From the NCBI RefSeq assembly GCF_000801955.1, contig NZ_JSZO01000004.1:235061-299060 (forward strand): a stretch of DNA of 64,000 nucleotides, written 5' to 3'. The notes under the pieces are model-generated. The model worked only from the letters and a program-made list of their open reading frames with translations, ran no database searches and had not been told where the DNA came from. This DNA is from Ralstonia sp. A12 (lineage in GTDB: Bacteria; Pseudomonadota; Gammaproteobacteria; Burkholderiales; Burkholderiaceae). This document shows positions 42,202 through 51,351 of the stretch, piece after piece (position 1 is the first letter of the stretch; each line of letters starts with the position of its first letter). The position numbers and the translations under genes were made by a program.

Positions 42202-43215
42202 ATGGCATTCAAGGTTTTCGTCGACGGTCAGGAAGGCACCACCGGCCTTCGCCTGCTCGACTATCTGTCGCAACGCGACGATATCGAGCTGCTGCGCATC
42301 GCCGAAGACAAGCGCAAGGATTCGGCCGAGCGCGCCAAATTCCTGAATGCCGCCGATGTCGCGTTCCTGTGCCTGCCGGACGCCGCCTCGCGCGAGGCCG
42401 TCTCGCTGGTCAACAACCCGAACACCTGCATCATCGACGCCAGCACCGCGTTCCGCACGGACGACAACTGGGTCTACGGCCTGCCCGAGCTGAACAAGGG
42501 CCAGCGCGAGCGCCTGCGCAATACCAAGCGCATCGCCGTGCCGGGCTGCCACGCCAGTGCCTTTGTGCTGCTGATGCGTCCGCTGGTGGAGGCGGGCATC
42601 GTGCCGTCGGACTACCCGGTCACCGCGTTCTCGCTCACCGGCTACAGCGGCGGCGGCAAGCAGATGATTGCCGACTATCTGGCGGCCAATAATCCGAAGC
42701 TCGACAGCCCGCGCCCGTACGCACTGGCGCTGGCGCACAAGCACCTGCCGGAGATGCGCGTGCAGAGCAAGCTGTCGCTCCCGCCGATCTTCACGCCGGT
42801 GGTCGGCAACTTCCTCAAGGGCCTGGCCGTGACGATCGGCCTGCACCCGCAGCACTTGGCACGCAAGGTGAGCCCGGCGGATGTCGCCCGCGTGCTGGCT
42901 GACTACTACCAGGGCGAGCAGTTCATCCGCGTGGCCCCGGCCGACAACGTTGCAACCCTCGACAACGGCTTCTTCGACGTGCAGGGCGCCAACGACACCA
43001 ACCGTGCCGACCTGTTCGTGTTCGGTTCGGATGAACGCATGGTCGTCACCGCCCGTCTGGACAACCTTGGCAAGGGCGCCGCCGGCGCGGCCGTGCAATG
43101 CATGAACGTGCATCTTGGCGTCGACGAGGCGACCAGCCTGCACGTGGATGCGCCGATTCCCGACGCCGGCGCCGAGCACGCCGTGCGCGAAGCCGCACCG
43201 GGTTTCGCAAGCTGA
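42202..43215 (+). CDS. argC: N-acetyl-gamma-glutamyl-phosphate reductase (short type)
   Basis: A 337-residue NADPH-dependent enzyme of arginine synthesis. It starts [20 protein letters not shown] with the nucleotide loop GQEGTTG, and has the catalytic cysteine in [14 protein letters not shown] and the segment [13 protein letters not shown]. It is the short ArgC class seen in many proteobacteria. A 24-residue C-terminal tail (ADAGAEH-type) is slightly extended. Followed by a strong terminator. Confidence 0.93.
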   Translation: MAFKVFVDGQEGTTGLRLLDYLSQRDDIELLRIAEDKRKDSAERAKFLNAADVAFLCLPDAASREAVSLVNNPNTCIIDASTAFRTDDNWVYGLPELNKGQRERLRNTKRIAVPGCHASAFVLLMRPLVEAGIVPSDYPVTAFSLTGYSGGGKQMIADYLAANNPKLDSPRPYALALAHKHLPEMRVQSKLSLPPIFTPVVGNFLKGLAVTIGLHPQHLARKVSPADVARVLADYYQGEQFIRVAPADNVATLDNGFFDVQGANDTNRADLFVFGSDERMVVTARLDNLGKGAAGAAVQCMNVHLGVDEATSLHVDAPIPDAGAEHAVREAAPGFAS

Positions 43216-43237
43216 TCGCTGGTTGAGCGGAAACAAA

Positions 43238-43264
43238 AAAACGCGCCTTCGGGCGCGTTTTTCT
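43238..43264. terminator. Terminator between argC and the SPFH gene
   Basis: AAACGCGCC-TTCG-GGCGCGTTT followed by TTCTTT; A-run before the stem serves the convergent gene. Confidence 0.9.
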
Positions 43265-43277
43265 TTGGTGCATCGGC

Positions 43278-44186
43278 TTAGTGGTTCTGCCCCGTTGCCG
43301 GGATATTGAACAACATGCCGCCACCGCTGCCACCCGCCATCACACTCGGCGTCACGCCGTTCCACTTCTCGATGGCGGCACGTTCGAGCTTCAGGCGTTC
43401 CCAGGCCAGCAGACGGTCATCCAGCGACGAGGCCAGCGCGTGGTTGGCCGCCGCCTCACCTTCAGCAATCGCCACCTTCTTTTTGGCCTCGGCCTGGGCG
43501 GAGCGCACTTCGTTTTCGGTGCGGATGGCGTCTTGAATCGCCTTGGTCTTGGCGCTCACCGCATCAAGCAGTGCGCGCGGCGGGCGCAGCGAGCCGACGA
43601 TGCCGAACTGCTTGATCGACACGCCCAGCGGCATGAGGCGCGTGTCCAGTTCCTTGGTCAGCCGTGCGACAAACTCTTCCTTCTTGCCGCCGTTCACATC
43701 GTCGAAGTTGTATTCCGAGCCGAGGGCCACGATCACGTTGCGCGCCGTGTCGCGCAGGTAGCCGTGCGTGAAGGTGTCGATGCGATCAGCGCGGAAGTTG
43801 GTGTAGAACTCGGGCACCTTGTCGCGCGCGAGCTGGTACGAGACGGCCACGTCCACGTTTACCGGTACAGCGTCTTTGGTGTTGAAGGTCAGCTCTTCAT
43901 TGAGCGCGTGACCTTCGTTCAGGTCCTGCGTCCAGATCACGCGCTGCACGAAGGTCGGGTATTGGATGATCGCCGTCTGCACCGGGTTGTAGAACACGAA
44001 CCCGGTGACCACGTTCTCGCGCGTGATGCCGCGATCGACCAGCCGGTTGATCTTGATGCCCGTATAGCCGGGCGGAATGATCTGCCAGCTCAGTAGGAAC
44101 GTCCGCGCGATCACCAGCGCCGCCAGGGCGCCGAAGACGAGCGCGAGCAGTTTGACCGGCAGTTTGCTTGCCGTGACTTGAGGCAT
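43278..44186 (-). CDS. SPFH/band 7 (prohibitin-like) membrane protein
   Basis: A 302-residue protein with one N-terminal membrane helix (about 12-34), then the SPFH domain (IPPGYTGIKINRLVDRGITR to about 200) and a long helical stretch with AKKKVAIAEGEAAANHALAS, the coiled-coil of this family. The C-terminus is Gly-rich. Such proteins form ring-like microdomains in the inner membrane. Partner not identified. Confidence 0.88.
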   Translation of the reverse strand: MPQVTASKLPVKLLALVFGALAALVIARTFLLSWQIIPPGYTGIKINRLVDRGITRENVVTGFVFYNPVQTAIIQYPTFVQRVIWTQDLNEGHALNEELTFNTKDAVPVNVDVAVSYQLARDKVPEFYTNFRADRIDTFTHGYLRDTARNVIVALGSEYNFDDVNGGKKEEFVARLTKELDTRLMPLGVSIKQFGIVGSLRPPRALLDAVSAKTKAIQDAIRTENEVRSAQAEAKKKVAIAEGEAAANHALASSLDDRLLAWERLKLERAAIEKWNGVTPSVMAGGSGGGMLFNIPATGQNH

Positions 44187-44496
44187 GAGGGTTCCCCTTG
44201 CTTGTTGGTTTGCTTCTGAGGTGTTGGCTGGCGGGGCAGGCGCGCTGCTTGCGCAGAGGCCCGCTTGCTGGCGCAGGAATCGTCAGCGATTCCCGTCAGG
44301 GATGGCCGCGCCCGGTGGGCGGGTGGTGGCAAGCGAGCTTGCCAATGGTGATGAGGTAGTGAGCGTCAATACGACCGAAGTGGCGCATTGCAAGACTCGA
44401 ATGTTGCGATGCACAAAGTATAGGTCGGCGCCGGAATTTTGCTGCCTAACCAGAAGCACTAGAGCCGTGCTTCGAATGCACAAATGGCGGGAGAGA
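44187..44496. other. Intergenic region without recognisable genes
   Basis: About 310 bases between the SPFH gene and the ElyC-like gene. It must contain the promoter of the minus-strand SPFH gene. No clear promoter, repeat or RNA gene was recognised. Confidence 0.4.
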
Positions 44497-45252
44497 TCAG
44501 GCCTGGCCCGGCTGGACGCGTTCCGGGTTCCAACCCAGCGCGTTGTAGAGGTGGTAGCGCGCGATACCGATCCACTCGTGCAGCGCGTAGTCCGTCAACG
44601 CAAAGTTGTAGGCCATCGGTAAGGGCGATGCGGTGGCCTGCAGATCGTCAGCGCGCACGGGAATCGGCGTCAAGCCGAAGTGCGCGAAATACAGCAGGCT
44701 GCGCCGCAGGTGGATGGCCGAGGACACCAGCACTGTGCGCTCCGGTCCGTACTCTGCCAACGCCGCACGCGAGAACTGCGCGTTCTGCCACGTGTTCATG
44801 CTCTTGGGTTCCATGAGCACGTCGTCGCCGTTGACGCCGAGCGCGACGATTTCGCGGCGATAGACCGTCGCTTCAGGCTCACCATGGTGGCGTGCATCCC
44901 CGCCGCTCACGAGGATCTTGCAGTCGGCGCCGGCTTTCTTGCAGGCCTGATAGATCTGTGTTGCTTCCACGATGCGCGGGTAGGAGAAGACGCCGGGCTC
45001 GACCCGGTCGCCGACGCGGAAGGTGCCTGCGCCCAGCAGCACGATGGCGTTGCGCGCGCCCCAGGTGATTGGCGGTTCGTTCTCGAAGGGCTTTTCCAGT
45101 GAGTCCAGCAGCCATGCCGGCACCGGCCCGCAACCGATGGCCACCACCAGAAGCACAGACAGCGCGGTCAGCGTGCGTGCGGCCCGACGCCGTGCACGCG
45201 CCGCGCACACCGCCGCCACGATCACCAGCACACACAGTACGGCCAGGCTCAC
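44497..45252 (-). CDS. YdcF/ElyC-family DUF218 protein
   Basis: A 251-residue protein with two N-terminal membrane segments (about 4-18 and 27-49) and a DUF218 domain: NAIVLLGAGTFRVGDRVE, KILVSGGDARHHGEPEA, and TVLVSSAIHLRRSLLYFAH. Family members act in envelope or peptidoglycan precursor metabolism. The domain probably lies in the periplasm. Confidence 0.85.
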   Translation of the reverse strand: MSLAVLCVLVIVAAVCAARARRRAARTLTALSVLLVVAIGCGPVPAWLLDSLEKPFENEPPITWGARNAIVLLGAGTFRVGDRVEPGVFSYPRIVEATQIYQACKKAGADCKILVSGGDARHHGEPEATVYRREIVALGVNGDDVLMEPKSMNTWQNAQFSRAALAEYGPERTVLVSSAIHLRRSLLYFAHFGLTPIPVRADDLQATASPLPMAYNFALTDYALHEWIGIARYHLYNALGWNPERVQPGQA

Positions 45253-45343
45253 AGGTTCCTCCCATCCAGCACATCAGGGCACGGCAAGCGCGTGCATGAC
45301 GTGCCATCGTAAAGAGGAATGGCCGGTCGTGCGACCCGTCTTC

Positions 45344-45715
45344 TTACGGGGTTGTTGCCGGAGTGGCAGAAGGCTGCGGATTGGCTGACGGCGCGGGCAC
45401 GTCTTGGGTGGCCTGCGGCTTGGTGTCGGGGTTGGGGGAAGGGGTGTCCTGCTGTTGTTGCTGGCGCATCCGGCCCTTGCCGCCGCGTCCGCCGCCCTGG
45501 CGGTTGATGGGTGCGGCCTTGGTTTGCTGCAGGTCTTTGTTGATCGACTCCACCGAGCGTGGCGGCGGCGTCATGTGTGCGAAGTTGCTCTGGATGTTGT
45601 GCAGGGCTTCGGTGTCATCAGTCGGTGCGGCGGTTGTTTGGGCAATGGCCGGCGGTGGCAGCGCCGCAACGAGCGCAGCAGCGCAGGCCAGGGGGAGGAG
45701 GGTGGTGCGGAGCAT
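45344..45715 (-). CDS. Exported low-complexity protein (123 aa)
   Basis: A signal peptide ending AIAQ (residues 1-26) precedes a mature chain rich in Gln, Pro and Gly, with a Gly/Arg patch (QGGGRGGKGRMRQQQQQ). It looks disordered. No domain recognised. The frame, signal peptide and separate location support a real secreted protein. Confidence 0.6.
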   Translation of the reverse strand: MLRTTLLPLACAAALVAALPPPAIAQTTAAPTDDTEALHNIQSNFAHMTPPPRSVESINKDLQQTKAAPINRQGGGRGGKGRMRQQQQQDTPSPNPDTKPQATQDVPAPSANPQPSATPATTP

Positions 45716-45814
45716 GGGTGACTCGCAATCAGGCGGAGGCGATGCCTGAATTGTGGCGCCGGATGCGGGTGGGGAGTTTGAGGTTTGTGTTGCGGGAAAT
45801 TACGGTGCCGCGCC

Positions 45815-46327
45815 TCAGCCTGACGCTCCGCCGATCTTCCCCAACAGCTCCCGCAGCATCGCCCGCTCGGCCTGACTCAGTGCAGCGAGCATCCGCTCCT
45901 CCGTCTCCACATGCGAGACGACCAGGCCATCGACCAAGGCGAACCCTTCATCGGTCAGCACGATCTGCAGCCCGCGCCGGTCATCTGGGTCAGTCTTGCG
46001 GGCGATCAGGCCACGCTTTTCCAGCCGGTCGAGCCGGTTGGTCATGGCGGAGGTGGACAGCATCATGTCCTTGGCCAGCGCGGACGGCGACAGCGCCTGC
46101 GCGCGGCCGTTACGGCGCAGCGTGAGCAGTACGTCAAAGCCGGCCATGTCCAGATCAGCACTGGCGATGTTGGCCACCACGCCTTGGCGCAGCCGCTCGC
46201 CGGCGCGCCAGACTTCGCCGCAGACGGCCATCGGGCTTGCGTCGACATCCGGGCGCTCGCGCCGCCATTGCGCGAGGATGCCGTCCATCGGTCCCCCCTG
46301 CGTGCCTGTGGAATCACCTTGACTCAT
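45815..46327 (-). CDS. MarR-family repressor
   Basis: A 170-residue winged-helix regulator with an ACGAGG ribosome site. The DNA-binding region contains LSPSALAKDMMLSTSAMTNR and the wing RKTDPDDRRGLQIVLTDEG. The divergent region upstream holds a perfect inverted repeat at 46350-46372, and a related site lies before the EamA gene, so the target genes are probably the nitroreductase and the EamA transporter. Ligand unknown. Confidence 0.9.
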   Translation of the reverse strand: MSQGDSTGTQGGPMDGILAQWRRERPDVDASPMAVCGEVWRAGERLRQGVVANIASADLDMAGFDVLLTLRRNGRAQALSPSALAKDMMLSTSAMTNRLDRLEKRGLIARKTDPDDRRGLQIVLTDEGFALVDGLVVSHVETEERMLAALSQAERAMLRELLGKIGGASG

Positions 46328-46349
46328 CGAAAACCTCGTCCTAATATTT

Positions 46350-46372
46350 CGACATCAAACTACTTGATGTCG
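46350..46372. promoter_or_regulatory. MarR operator (inverted repeat)
   Basis: CGACATCAA-ACTAC-TTGATGTCG, nine-base arms without mismatch, in the divergent region between the marR-like and nitroreductase genes. Confidence 0.8.
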
Positions 46373-46448
46373 AGATTCTTGAAAGCGTAGCGGGTTTGCC
46401 GGTACGAGGCAATCCGACGTCAAGCCGCATCCACCTGCGAGACACCTC

Positions 46449-47036
46449 ATGAACGAACGACTTGCCGATCACCCGATCGATCCGCTGTTCCTGGCGCGCT
46501 GGTCACCGCGCGCCTACGACGGCCAACCCATGCCAGAGGCGGACCTGCTGCGCATTCTGGAGGCCGCGCGCTGGGCGCCCTCGGCCTACAACTACCAACC
46601 GTGGCGTTTTCTCTACGCCCGCCGTGACGATGCCCACTGGGCCGAGTTCGTCAGCCTGCTCGTGCCTTTCAACGGTGATTGGGCGCAGCATGCCTCGGCG
46701 CTGATCTTCGTGTTGTCCGACACGCTTATCCATCGCGACGACCCAGCGCACGCCGTGCCTTCGCACACCCACAGCTTTGACGCCGGTGCTGCATGGGCGC
46801 AACTGGGGTTGCAGGCAGTGAGCCTCGGCTATCACGCGCGCGGCATGGCGGGCGTGGATTACGACCGGGCGCGCACTGTGCTGCAGGTGCCGGAGCGCTT
46901 CCGCATCGAGATTGCCGTGGCGGTCGGCCGTCGGGGCTATGTGGCGTCGCTGCCGGCGCCGCTGCAGTCGGTGGAAGGCCCCACGCCGCGCAAGCCGATC
47001 AGCGAACTGGCGTTCAGCGGGCGCTTTCCGGGCTGA
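46449..47036 (+). CDS. Nitroreductase-family flavoprotein
   Basis: A 195-residue FMN enzyme of normal family length. FMN contacts are suggested by RWSPRAYDGQPMPEADLLRI and EAARWAPSAYNYQPWRFLYA at the N-terminus and GLQAVSLGYHARGM in the middle. It may reduce nitro compounds or quinones. It is controlled by the divergent MarR regulator through the shared operator. Confidence 0.88.
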   Translation: MNERLADHPIDPLFLARWSPRAYDGQPMPEADLLRILEAARWAPSAYNYQPWRFLYARRDDAHWAEFVSLLVPFNGDWAQHASALIFVLSDTLIHRDDPAHAVPSHTHSFDAGAAWAQLGLQAVSLGYHARGMAGVDYDRARTVLQVPERFRIEIAVAVGRRGYVASLPAPLQSVEGPTPRKPISELAFSGRFPG

Positions 47037-47057
47037 CTTGCTTTGGTTTATTTATTT

Positions 47058-47080
47058 CGATATCAAATTACGTGACGTGG
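47058..47080. promoter_or_regulatory. Second, degenerate MarR operator before the EamA gene
   Basis: CGATATCAA-ATTAC-GTGACGTGG resembles the site at 46350-46372, including flanking TTT and AGATT. It ends 10 bases before the EamA start. Confidence 0.6.
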
Positions 47081-47089
47081 AGATTTATC

Positions 47090-48010
47090 ATGCCGTTCAA
47101 CCGCTTGACCGCGATGCTGGCCACCGCTGTGGCGCCCATGTTGTGGGGCACCACGTATCTCGTCTTTACGCAGACGCTGCCGGTCGACCACCCGTTGCTG
47201 GTGGGCGCGCTGCGTGCGCTGCCGGCGGGCGTGCTGCTGATGCTGCTGGGCCCCGGCCTGCCACCGCGTGACAAGCTGCTGCCGCTGCTGTTTCTGGGGC
47301 TGGCCAACATCGGCGTGTTCTTCGCGCTGCTGTTCGTGGCGGCGCAGCGCCTGCCGGGCGGCGTGGCAGCGACGATCATGTCTGCGCAGCCGCTGGTGGT
47401 CGGGTTGCTGGCGTGGCTGCTGCTGGGGCGCAAGCCGCGTCCCGCGCAACTGGCGGCCGCGCTGGCTGGATCGCTGGGCGTTGGACTGCTGATTCTCGGG
47501 CCGGCCGCCAAGCTGGATGCGATTGGTGTGGCGGCGGCACTCGCCGCAGCCCTGTCGATGGCAGCCGGTACCGTGCTCATTGAACGTTGGGGCCGCATCG
47601 GCTCGCCGCTGGCGGTGGCTGCGTGGCAGCTCGCGCTGGGCGGGCTGGTGCTCCTGCCCGTCGCGTTGTTCGTAGAAGGGCTGCCGCCCGCACTCACGGC
47701 GCGCAATGCCGTGGGCTTTGCATACCTCATCGTCATCGGCACGGCGTTGGGCTACTGGTTGTGGATTCGGGGTATCGGTGTGCTGGGCGCGGATGTGACG
47801 TTCCTCTCTCTGCTGAGTCCGCTGACGGCCACGGTGCTTGGCGCATTGGTGCTGGGCGAGTGGTTCAGCCCAGTGCAGACGGGCGGCGCGGTGCTGATCC
47901 TGGGGGCGACAGTGGCGGGGATGGCGTTGTCGCGCCGGGGGCGAGTGGCTGTCGCCCAAAAAGAAAGCCCCGCAAGGCCGGGAAAGCCTGCGGGGCCGGC
48001 AGCACGGTGA
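47090..48010 (+). CDS. EamA/DMT-family exporter
   Basis: A 306-residue drug/metabolite transporter with ten predicted membrane helices in two EamA repeats, for example VAPMLWGTTYLVFTQTL with the second repeat starting GVAAALAAALSMAAGTVL. Substrate unknown. A MarR-type operator just upstream suggests induction together with the nitroreductase. Its last codons overlap the terminator of the convergent lipoprotein gene. Confidence 0.88.
   Translation: MPFNRLTAMLATAVAPMLWGTTYLVFTQTLPVDHPLLVGALRALPAGVLLMLLGPGLPPRDKLLPLLFLGLANIGVFFALLFVAAQRLPGGVAATIMSAQPLVVGLLAWLLLGRKPRPAQLAAALAGSLGVGLLILGPAAKLDAIGVAAALAAALSMAAGTVLIERWGRIGSPLAVAAWQLALGGLVLLPVALFVEGLPPALTARNAVGFAYLIVIGTALGYWLWIRGIGVLGADVTFLSLLSPLTATVLGALVLGEWFSPVQTGGAVLILGATVAGMALSRRGRVAVAQKESPARPGKPAGPAAR
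47958..47997 (-). terminator. Terminator of the 48026-49108 gene, inside the EamA 3' end
   Basis: The stem GCCCCGCAAGGC/GCCTGCGGGGC lies within the EamA coding sequence, and on the minus strand is followed by TTTCTTTTTG. Confidence 0.7.
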
Positions 48011-48025
48011 GGTAATGCGTGATGC

Positions 48026-49108
48026 TTACTGGACCGACTTCAGCACTTGCGTGAAGGTCTTGGTGTAGTTTGCCGGAGCGATGCCGCCTTGGTACGTATA
48101 AGCCTGGTTACACTTGACCGTACGTTGGCTGGCCACGTCCCACCAGCAAACCATGTCGATGTTGTAAGCAGCATTGCCTGGGCCGCCATTCTGCAGCTGT
48201 CCGTCGTTGGAGTTCGTTATTGCTTCCACATGGTGGATGCGCAGCGTATTCAGCGTGCCCATCGGGGTTGTCAACGGCTCATAGGCTTCCACGGTCGAGG
48301 TGGTGTTGACGGTCTCGTGGTATCCACCGGGAGTGCAGGTGTACGTCCAGGTCGACTTCCATGATTTGCCCAACGACAGAGGGAAGCTCACCAGGGTCCG
48401 CTTGGGGCTGTAGGTGCAGACGTTGCCGTCCGTGCGGGTGCGCTGAAGGCGGTTGCCATCGGCGTCCTGCTTGTAGATTTCGTCGGCAATGGTGTTGACC
48501 GTGGAGGGGATGGTCGCTACGCCCGTGGTGGAGTCAACAGCGGTCGTGGTGTTCACGCGCTGTTGCGTAACTGCAGTGCCGTCAACTTGCGTGAAGTTCT
48601 CTGTCCACGTGGTGACGCGGCCGACGGTTTGCTGTGCGCCGGAGGTGTACTCATGCGGTGGCACCGTCACCGTTACCTTGATCGATTTGCTTGCATCCTT
48701 GGCCGACGTCGCAGTGACCGTGAAAGTGCCGCCCGGTGGGCTCTTCAGGCTGGCGGTCCAGCTTTGCGTGCTGGCGCCCTTGATCGAGACATCGGTATCG
48801 CTTGTCTTGTCGCCGGATTTCCAGTTGACGTCCTTGTCGGTGTCGAAGCGCAGATCCTGGCCCGACTTGACCGTCAGCGTGGCGGTCTGGTTGCTGCCGA
48901 CGCTGAACGACTGAACCTTGGTACCACCCACGGTGGCGCTCACCGTGAAGCTAGTTGTGTCGACGATGACGCCACCGCCGTTGCTGCCACCATTGCCGCC
49001 GCCAGTCGTGCCGCTGGTGCTTGTGCTGCCGCCATCACCGCCGCCACCGCACGCGGTCAGCGCGCACGCCAGCGCGATTCCCGTGAATCCCTTGCCCCAT
49101 GCATTCAT
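48026..49108 (-). CDS. Lipoprotein with paralogous C-terminal domain (paralogue 1)
   Basis: A 360-residue lipoprotein with lipobox ALTAC and a long Gly/Ser/Thr spacer (GGGGDGGSTSTSGTTGGGNG). An Ig-like beta domain follows at about 50-150, then a C-terminal domain shared with the next gene, with CTYSPKRTLVSFPLSLGKSW, TLNTLRIHHVEAITNSND and CWWDVASQRTVKCNQAY. Cysteines in the shared domain probably form disulfides. Function unknown. The leader GGGATAAGAAGAA before the ATG is like that of the next gene. Confidence 0.7.
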   Translation of the reverse strand: MNAWGKGFTGIALACALTACGGGGDGGSTSTSGTTGGGNGGSNGGGVIVDTTSFTVSATVGGTKVQSFSVGSNQTATLTVKSGQDLRFDTDKDVNWKSGDKTSDTDVSIKGASTQSWTASLKSPPGGTFTVTATSAKDASKSIKVTVTVPPHEYTSGAQQTVGRVTTWTENFTQVDGTAVTQQRVNTTTAVDSTTGVATIPSTVNTIADEIYKQDADGNRLQRTRTDGNVCTYSPKRTLVSFPLSLGKSWKSTWTYTCTPGGYHETVNTTSTVEAYEPLTTPMGTLNTLRIHHVEAITNSNDGQLQNGGPGNAAYNIDMVCWWDVASQRTVKCNQAYTYQGGIAPANYTKTFTQVLKSVQ

Positions 49109-49287
49109 TTCTTCTTATCCCTGATATTTGTGGAGATTTGTGTGCAGCAAAGCTGCGGGGCGCAGCGTACAAGGTCAGCAAAATCCTTTTCTTAGTATTT
49201 CCTTATTTCGGTGGGGTCCCCAACAAAATGGCGGGTATCCGGTTGTTTTTCCGAACTTTGGTCTGGGTCGTGTGGTCGAGTTATGAA

Positions 49288-49324
49288 AAAGCCCCGCAAA
49301 CTCTGGTGAGATTTGCGGGGCTTT
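49288..49324 (-). terminator. Terminator of the second paralogue
   Basis: AAAGCCCCGCAAA-N11-TTTGCGGGGCTTT, strong and nearly symmetrical; on the minus strand TTTTTC follows. Confidence 0.85.
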
Positions 49325-49342
49325 GGTCAAGCTCGGGCCAGA

Positions 49343-50092
49343 TTATTGAATGGCAGTCACCACCTGCGAGAATGCCTTCAGGTAATTCGTAGGCGCGCCT
49401 GAAGGGTAGGAGTAGCTGAAATCGCACTTGATAGTGCGATGGCCATCCACGTCCCACCAGCAACGGTAGTCTTGGTTATAGGCCGCGGTGCCGTTGCTGC
49501 CGCCCGGCAACTGCCAGTCGTTGGAGTTAGTGAGGGCTAGCACATAGTGGATGCGCAGCGCGTTGAACGTACCTGCTGGAATCGTCAAGGCCTCCAGGGC
49601 TTCGACCTCTGCGTTCAAGGTAGCGAACTCCTGATAGCCGGCCTGGCAGCTGTATTGCCACGTCGTCGTCCAGGTCTTGCCCACCGACAGCGGGAAATTG
49701 AGCATGTCGCGTTTGGGGGCATACGTACAAAGGTTTCCGTTGTTGTACGTGCGGGTGAGGCGGTTGCCGTCAGTGTCGCTGGTATAGCGGTCGCTTGCTG
49801 CGCCTCCTATCGTCGAGTCGACTGTGACGATGCCGTTTGCTACTGACGTCGTCACATAGGTGTGTGAAACCGTCGACACGGTGTTGTTCAGGCGCGTGCT
49901 GGTTTCGGACCACACGACGGTTTTGCCAACTGCCGGTGTGCCCGGGTAATACTCCTGCACTGGATCGGCTGCAGCCGTACTTTGCTGCACACCTTTACCA
50001 ATCACGCTGATCGTCTCAGCCGTGGTGGTGCCTGATACAGCCAATGCACAAGCAATGGCCAGCATGGTCAAATCCTTACCCCGGTTACTCAT
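49343..50092 (-). CDS. Secreted protein with the same C-terminal domain (paralogue 2)
   Basis: A 249-residue protein with a cleavable signal peptide (about 1-25, ending TTTAE), not a lipobox. It shares with the previous gene the domain containing CTYAPKRDMLNFPLSVGKTW, TFNALRIHYVLALTNSND and CWWDVDGHRTIKCDFSY, but lacks the spacer and Ig-like part. ATG 50092 follows AGGGATAAGAAG, nearly the same leader as in the first copy. The pair arose by tandem duplication. Function unknown. Confidence 0.7.
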   Translation of the reverse strand: MSNRGKDLTMLAIACALAVSGTTTAETISVIGKGVQQSTAAADPVQEYYPGTPAVGKTVVWSETSTRLNNTVSTVSHTYVTTSVANGIVTVDSTIGGAASDRYTSDTDGNRLTRTYNNGNLCTYAPKRDMLNFPLSVGKTWTTTWQYSCQAGYQEFATLNAEVEALEALTIPAGTFNALRIHYVLALTNSNDWQLPGGSNGTAAYNQDYRCWWDVDGHRTIKCDFSYSYPSGAPTNYLKAFSQVVTAIQ

Positions 50093-50206
50093 CTTCTTAT
50101 CCCTGTTGTTTGCGATTGAGTTATTGCAGCAAACGCTGCGTCGCAAAGCCTACAGGAATGTTTTTCGAGTTTTCCATCAGGGTGCGGATGATTAACAAAT
50201 GATTAT

Positions 50207-51151
50207 CTAAGGCCGCACCATCGGCCGCATCGGTGCTTCATCCCCATTATCAACAGGCGCGGCCCCCAGAATTTTCATGTTTGACCGATAGGCCGACAGC
50301 TTGGCCATCGGCATTTGCATGGCATCGGCAAACAGCGGTAGGGTTTCCGGCAGATGGCGCGACAGCACCACCATGCGCGTGCGGCCCGACGGGTGCGTCG
50401 ATAGAAACTGCTTCTGCTCTGCCCCGCCGATCGAGCCCATTTTCTGCCACAGCGTGAGCGCGGCGCGCGGGTCGTAGCCGGCGCGCGAGGCGATGTCCAT
50501 GCCGACCAGGTCGGCTTCGGTTTCTTCCGCACGTGAGAACGCCAGCAGATGCATCTTGGCGCCTTCGCCCAGGTCCGTATCGCCCCGGTTGCCGAAGCCG
50601 AAGAGTTGCGAGATGACATTCGCGCCCAGGTTGGTGACCTCGCGCTGGCCGGCGCGGGCGCGGGCGTGTTCGCGCAGCGCGTGGGCGATCTCGTGACCGA
50701 GCGCCATGGCGAGTTCGTCATCCGTCAGCTTGAACTGCTCCACCAGCCCCGAGAACACGGCGATCTTGCCGCCGGGCATGCAGAACGCATTCACCTGCGG
50801 TGAGCCGATCAGGTTGACTTCCCACTGCCAGTGCGCGGCGTCGGGGTTCCAGCGGGACGCCTGCGGCGTGAGCCGGGCGACGATGGCGCGGATGCGGATC
50901 AGGTCCGGCACGTTGTCCGGCGCGAGTGCCCCTTCGTGCGCAGCGTTGTCGATGACGCCTTTGTATTCGGCCTGCGCGCGTTTATCGATTTCTTCGGCCG
51001 GAATGACGAGGCGGATGTTGGGCGACGTGGTGGTCGGCGCTTCCAGTTTCACGCCGTCGGCGGGCACCGGCAGCGGGCCGTCCATGGCGGTTGCCCACGT
51101 GGCGAGCACGAGGCCGGTGGTGGCGAGCAGGAAGCGTGTTACGCGCGGCAT
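50207..51151 (-). CDS. M48-family metalloprotease
   Basis: A 314-residue protease with a signal peptide (MPRVTRFLLATTGLVLATWA) placing it in the periplasm. The zinc motif is LGHEIAHALREH (HExxH), with the third ligand likely Glu in EETEADLVGMDI. STHPSGRTRMV near the end is typical of BepA/M48C proteins. It probably handles outer-membrane protein quality control. The ATG at 51151 lies just downstream of a 26-bp inverted repeat. Confidence 0.88.
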   Translation of the reverse strand: MPRVTRFLLATTGLVLATWATAMDGPLPVPADGVKLEAPTTTSPNIRLVIPAEEIDKRAQAEYKGVIDNAAHEGALAPDNVPDLIRIRAIVARLTPQASRWNPDAAHWQWEVNLIGSPQVNAFCMPGGKIAVFSGLVEQFKLTDDELAMALGHEIAHALREHARARAGQREVTNLGANVISQLFGFGNRGDTDLGEGAKMHLLAFSRAEETEADLVGMDIASRAGYDPRAALTLWQKMGSIGGAEQKQFLSTHPSGRTRMVVLSRHLPETLPLFADAMQMPMAKLSAYRSNMKILGAAPVDNGDEAPMRPMVRP

Positions 51152-51208
51152 AGGGTTGGTGGGCAGGATCACTGAGACATAATATCGGCCAACGCACCCG
51201 CCCACGCC

Positions 51209-51312
51209 AAGCGTCACTAACAAAGCCTCCTGGCGTTGTAGCACCTCCTTGCCGTACTTTTTGTACTGTCTGCGTCGGTGCGCCTAGCCAGGAGGCTTTG
51301 TTAGCGACGCTT
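51209..51312. repeat. 26-bp near-perfect inverted repeat with 52-base loop
   Basis: Arms 51209-51234 and 51287-51312 are inverted copies with one mismatch. The left arm begins AAGCGTCACTAACAAAGCC. The loop contains GTAC-TTTTT-GTAC. It lies between divergent genes, so it is not an ordinary terminator. Confidence 0.85.
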
Positions 51313-51351
51313 AAGTGGCAACCCGCACCCGCATTTCTGTTCGGCGCCCGC

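Noticed and set aside
42178..43365. 395-codon minus-strand ORF opposite argC
   Set aside because: Antisense shadow of argC with a His/Arg-rich composition typical of such frames.
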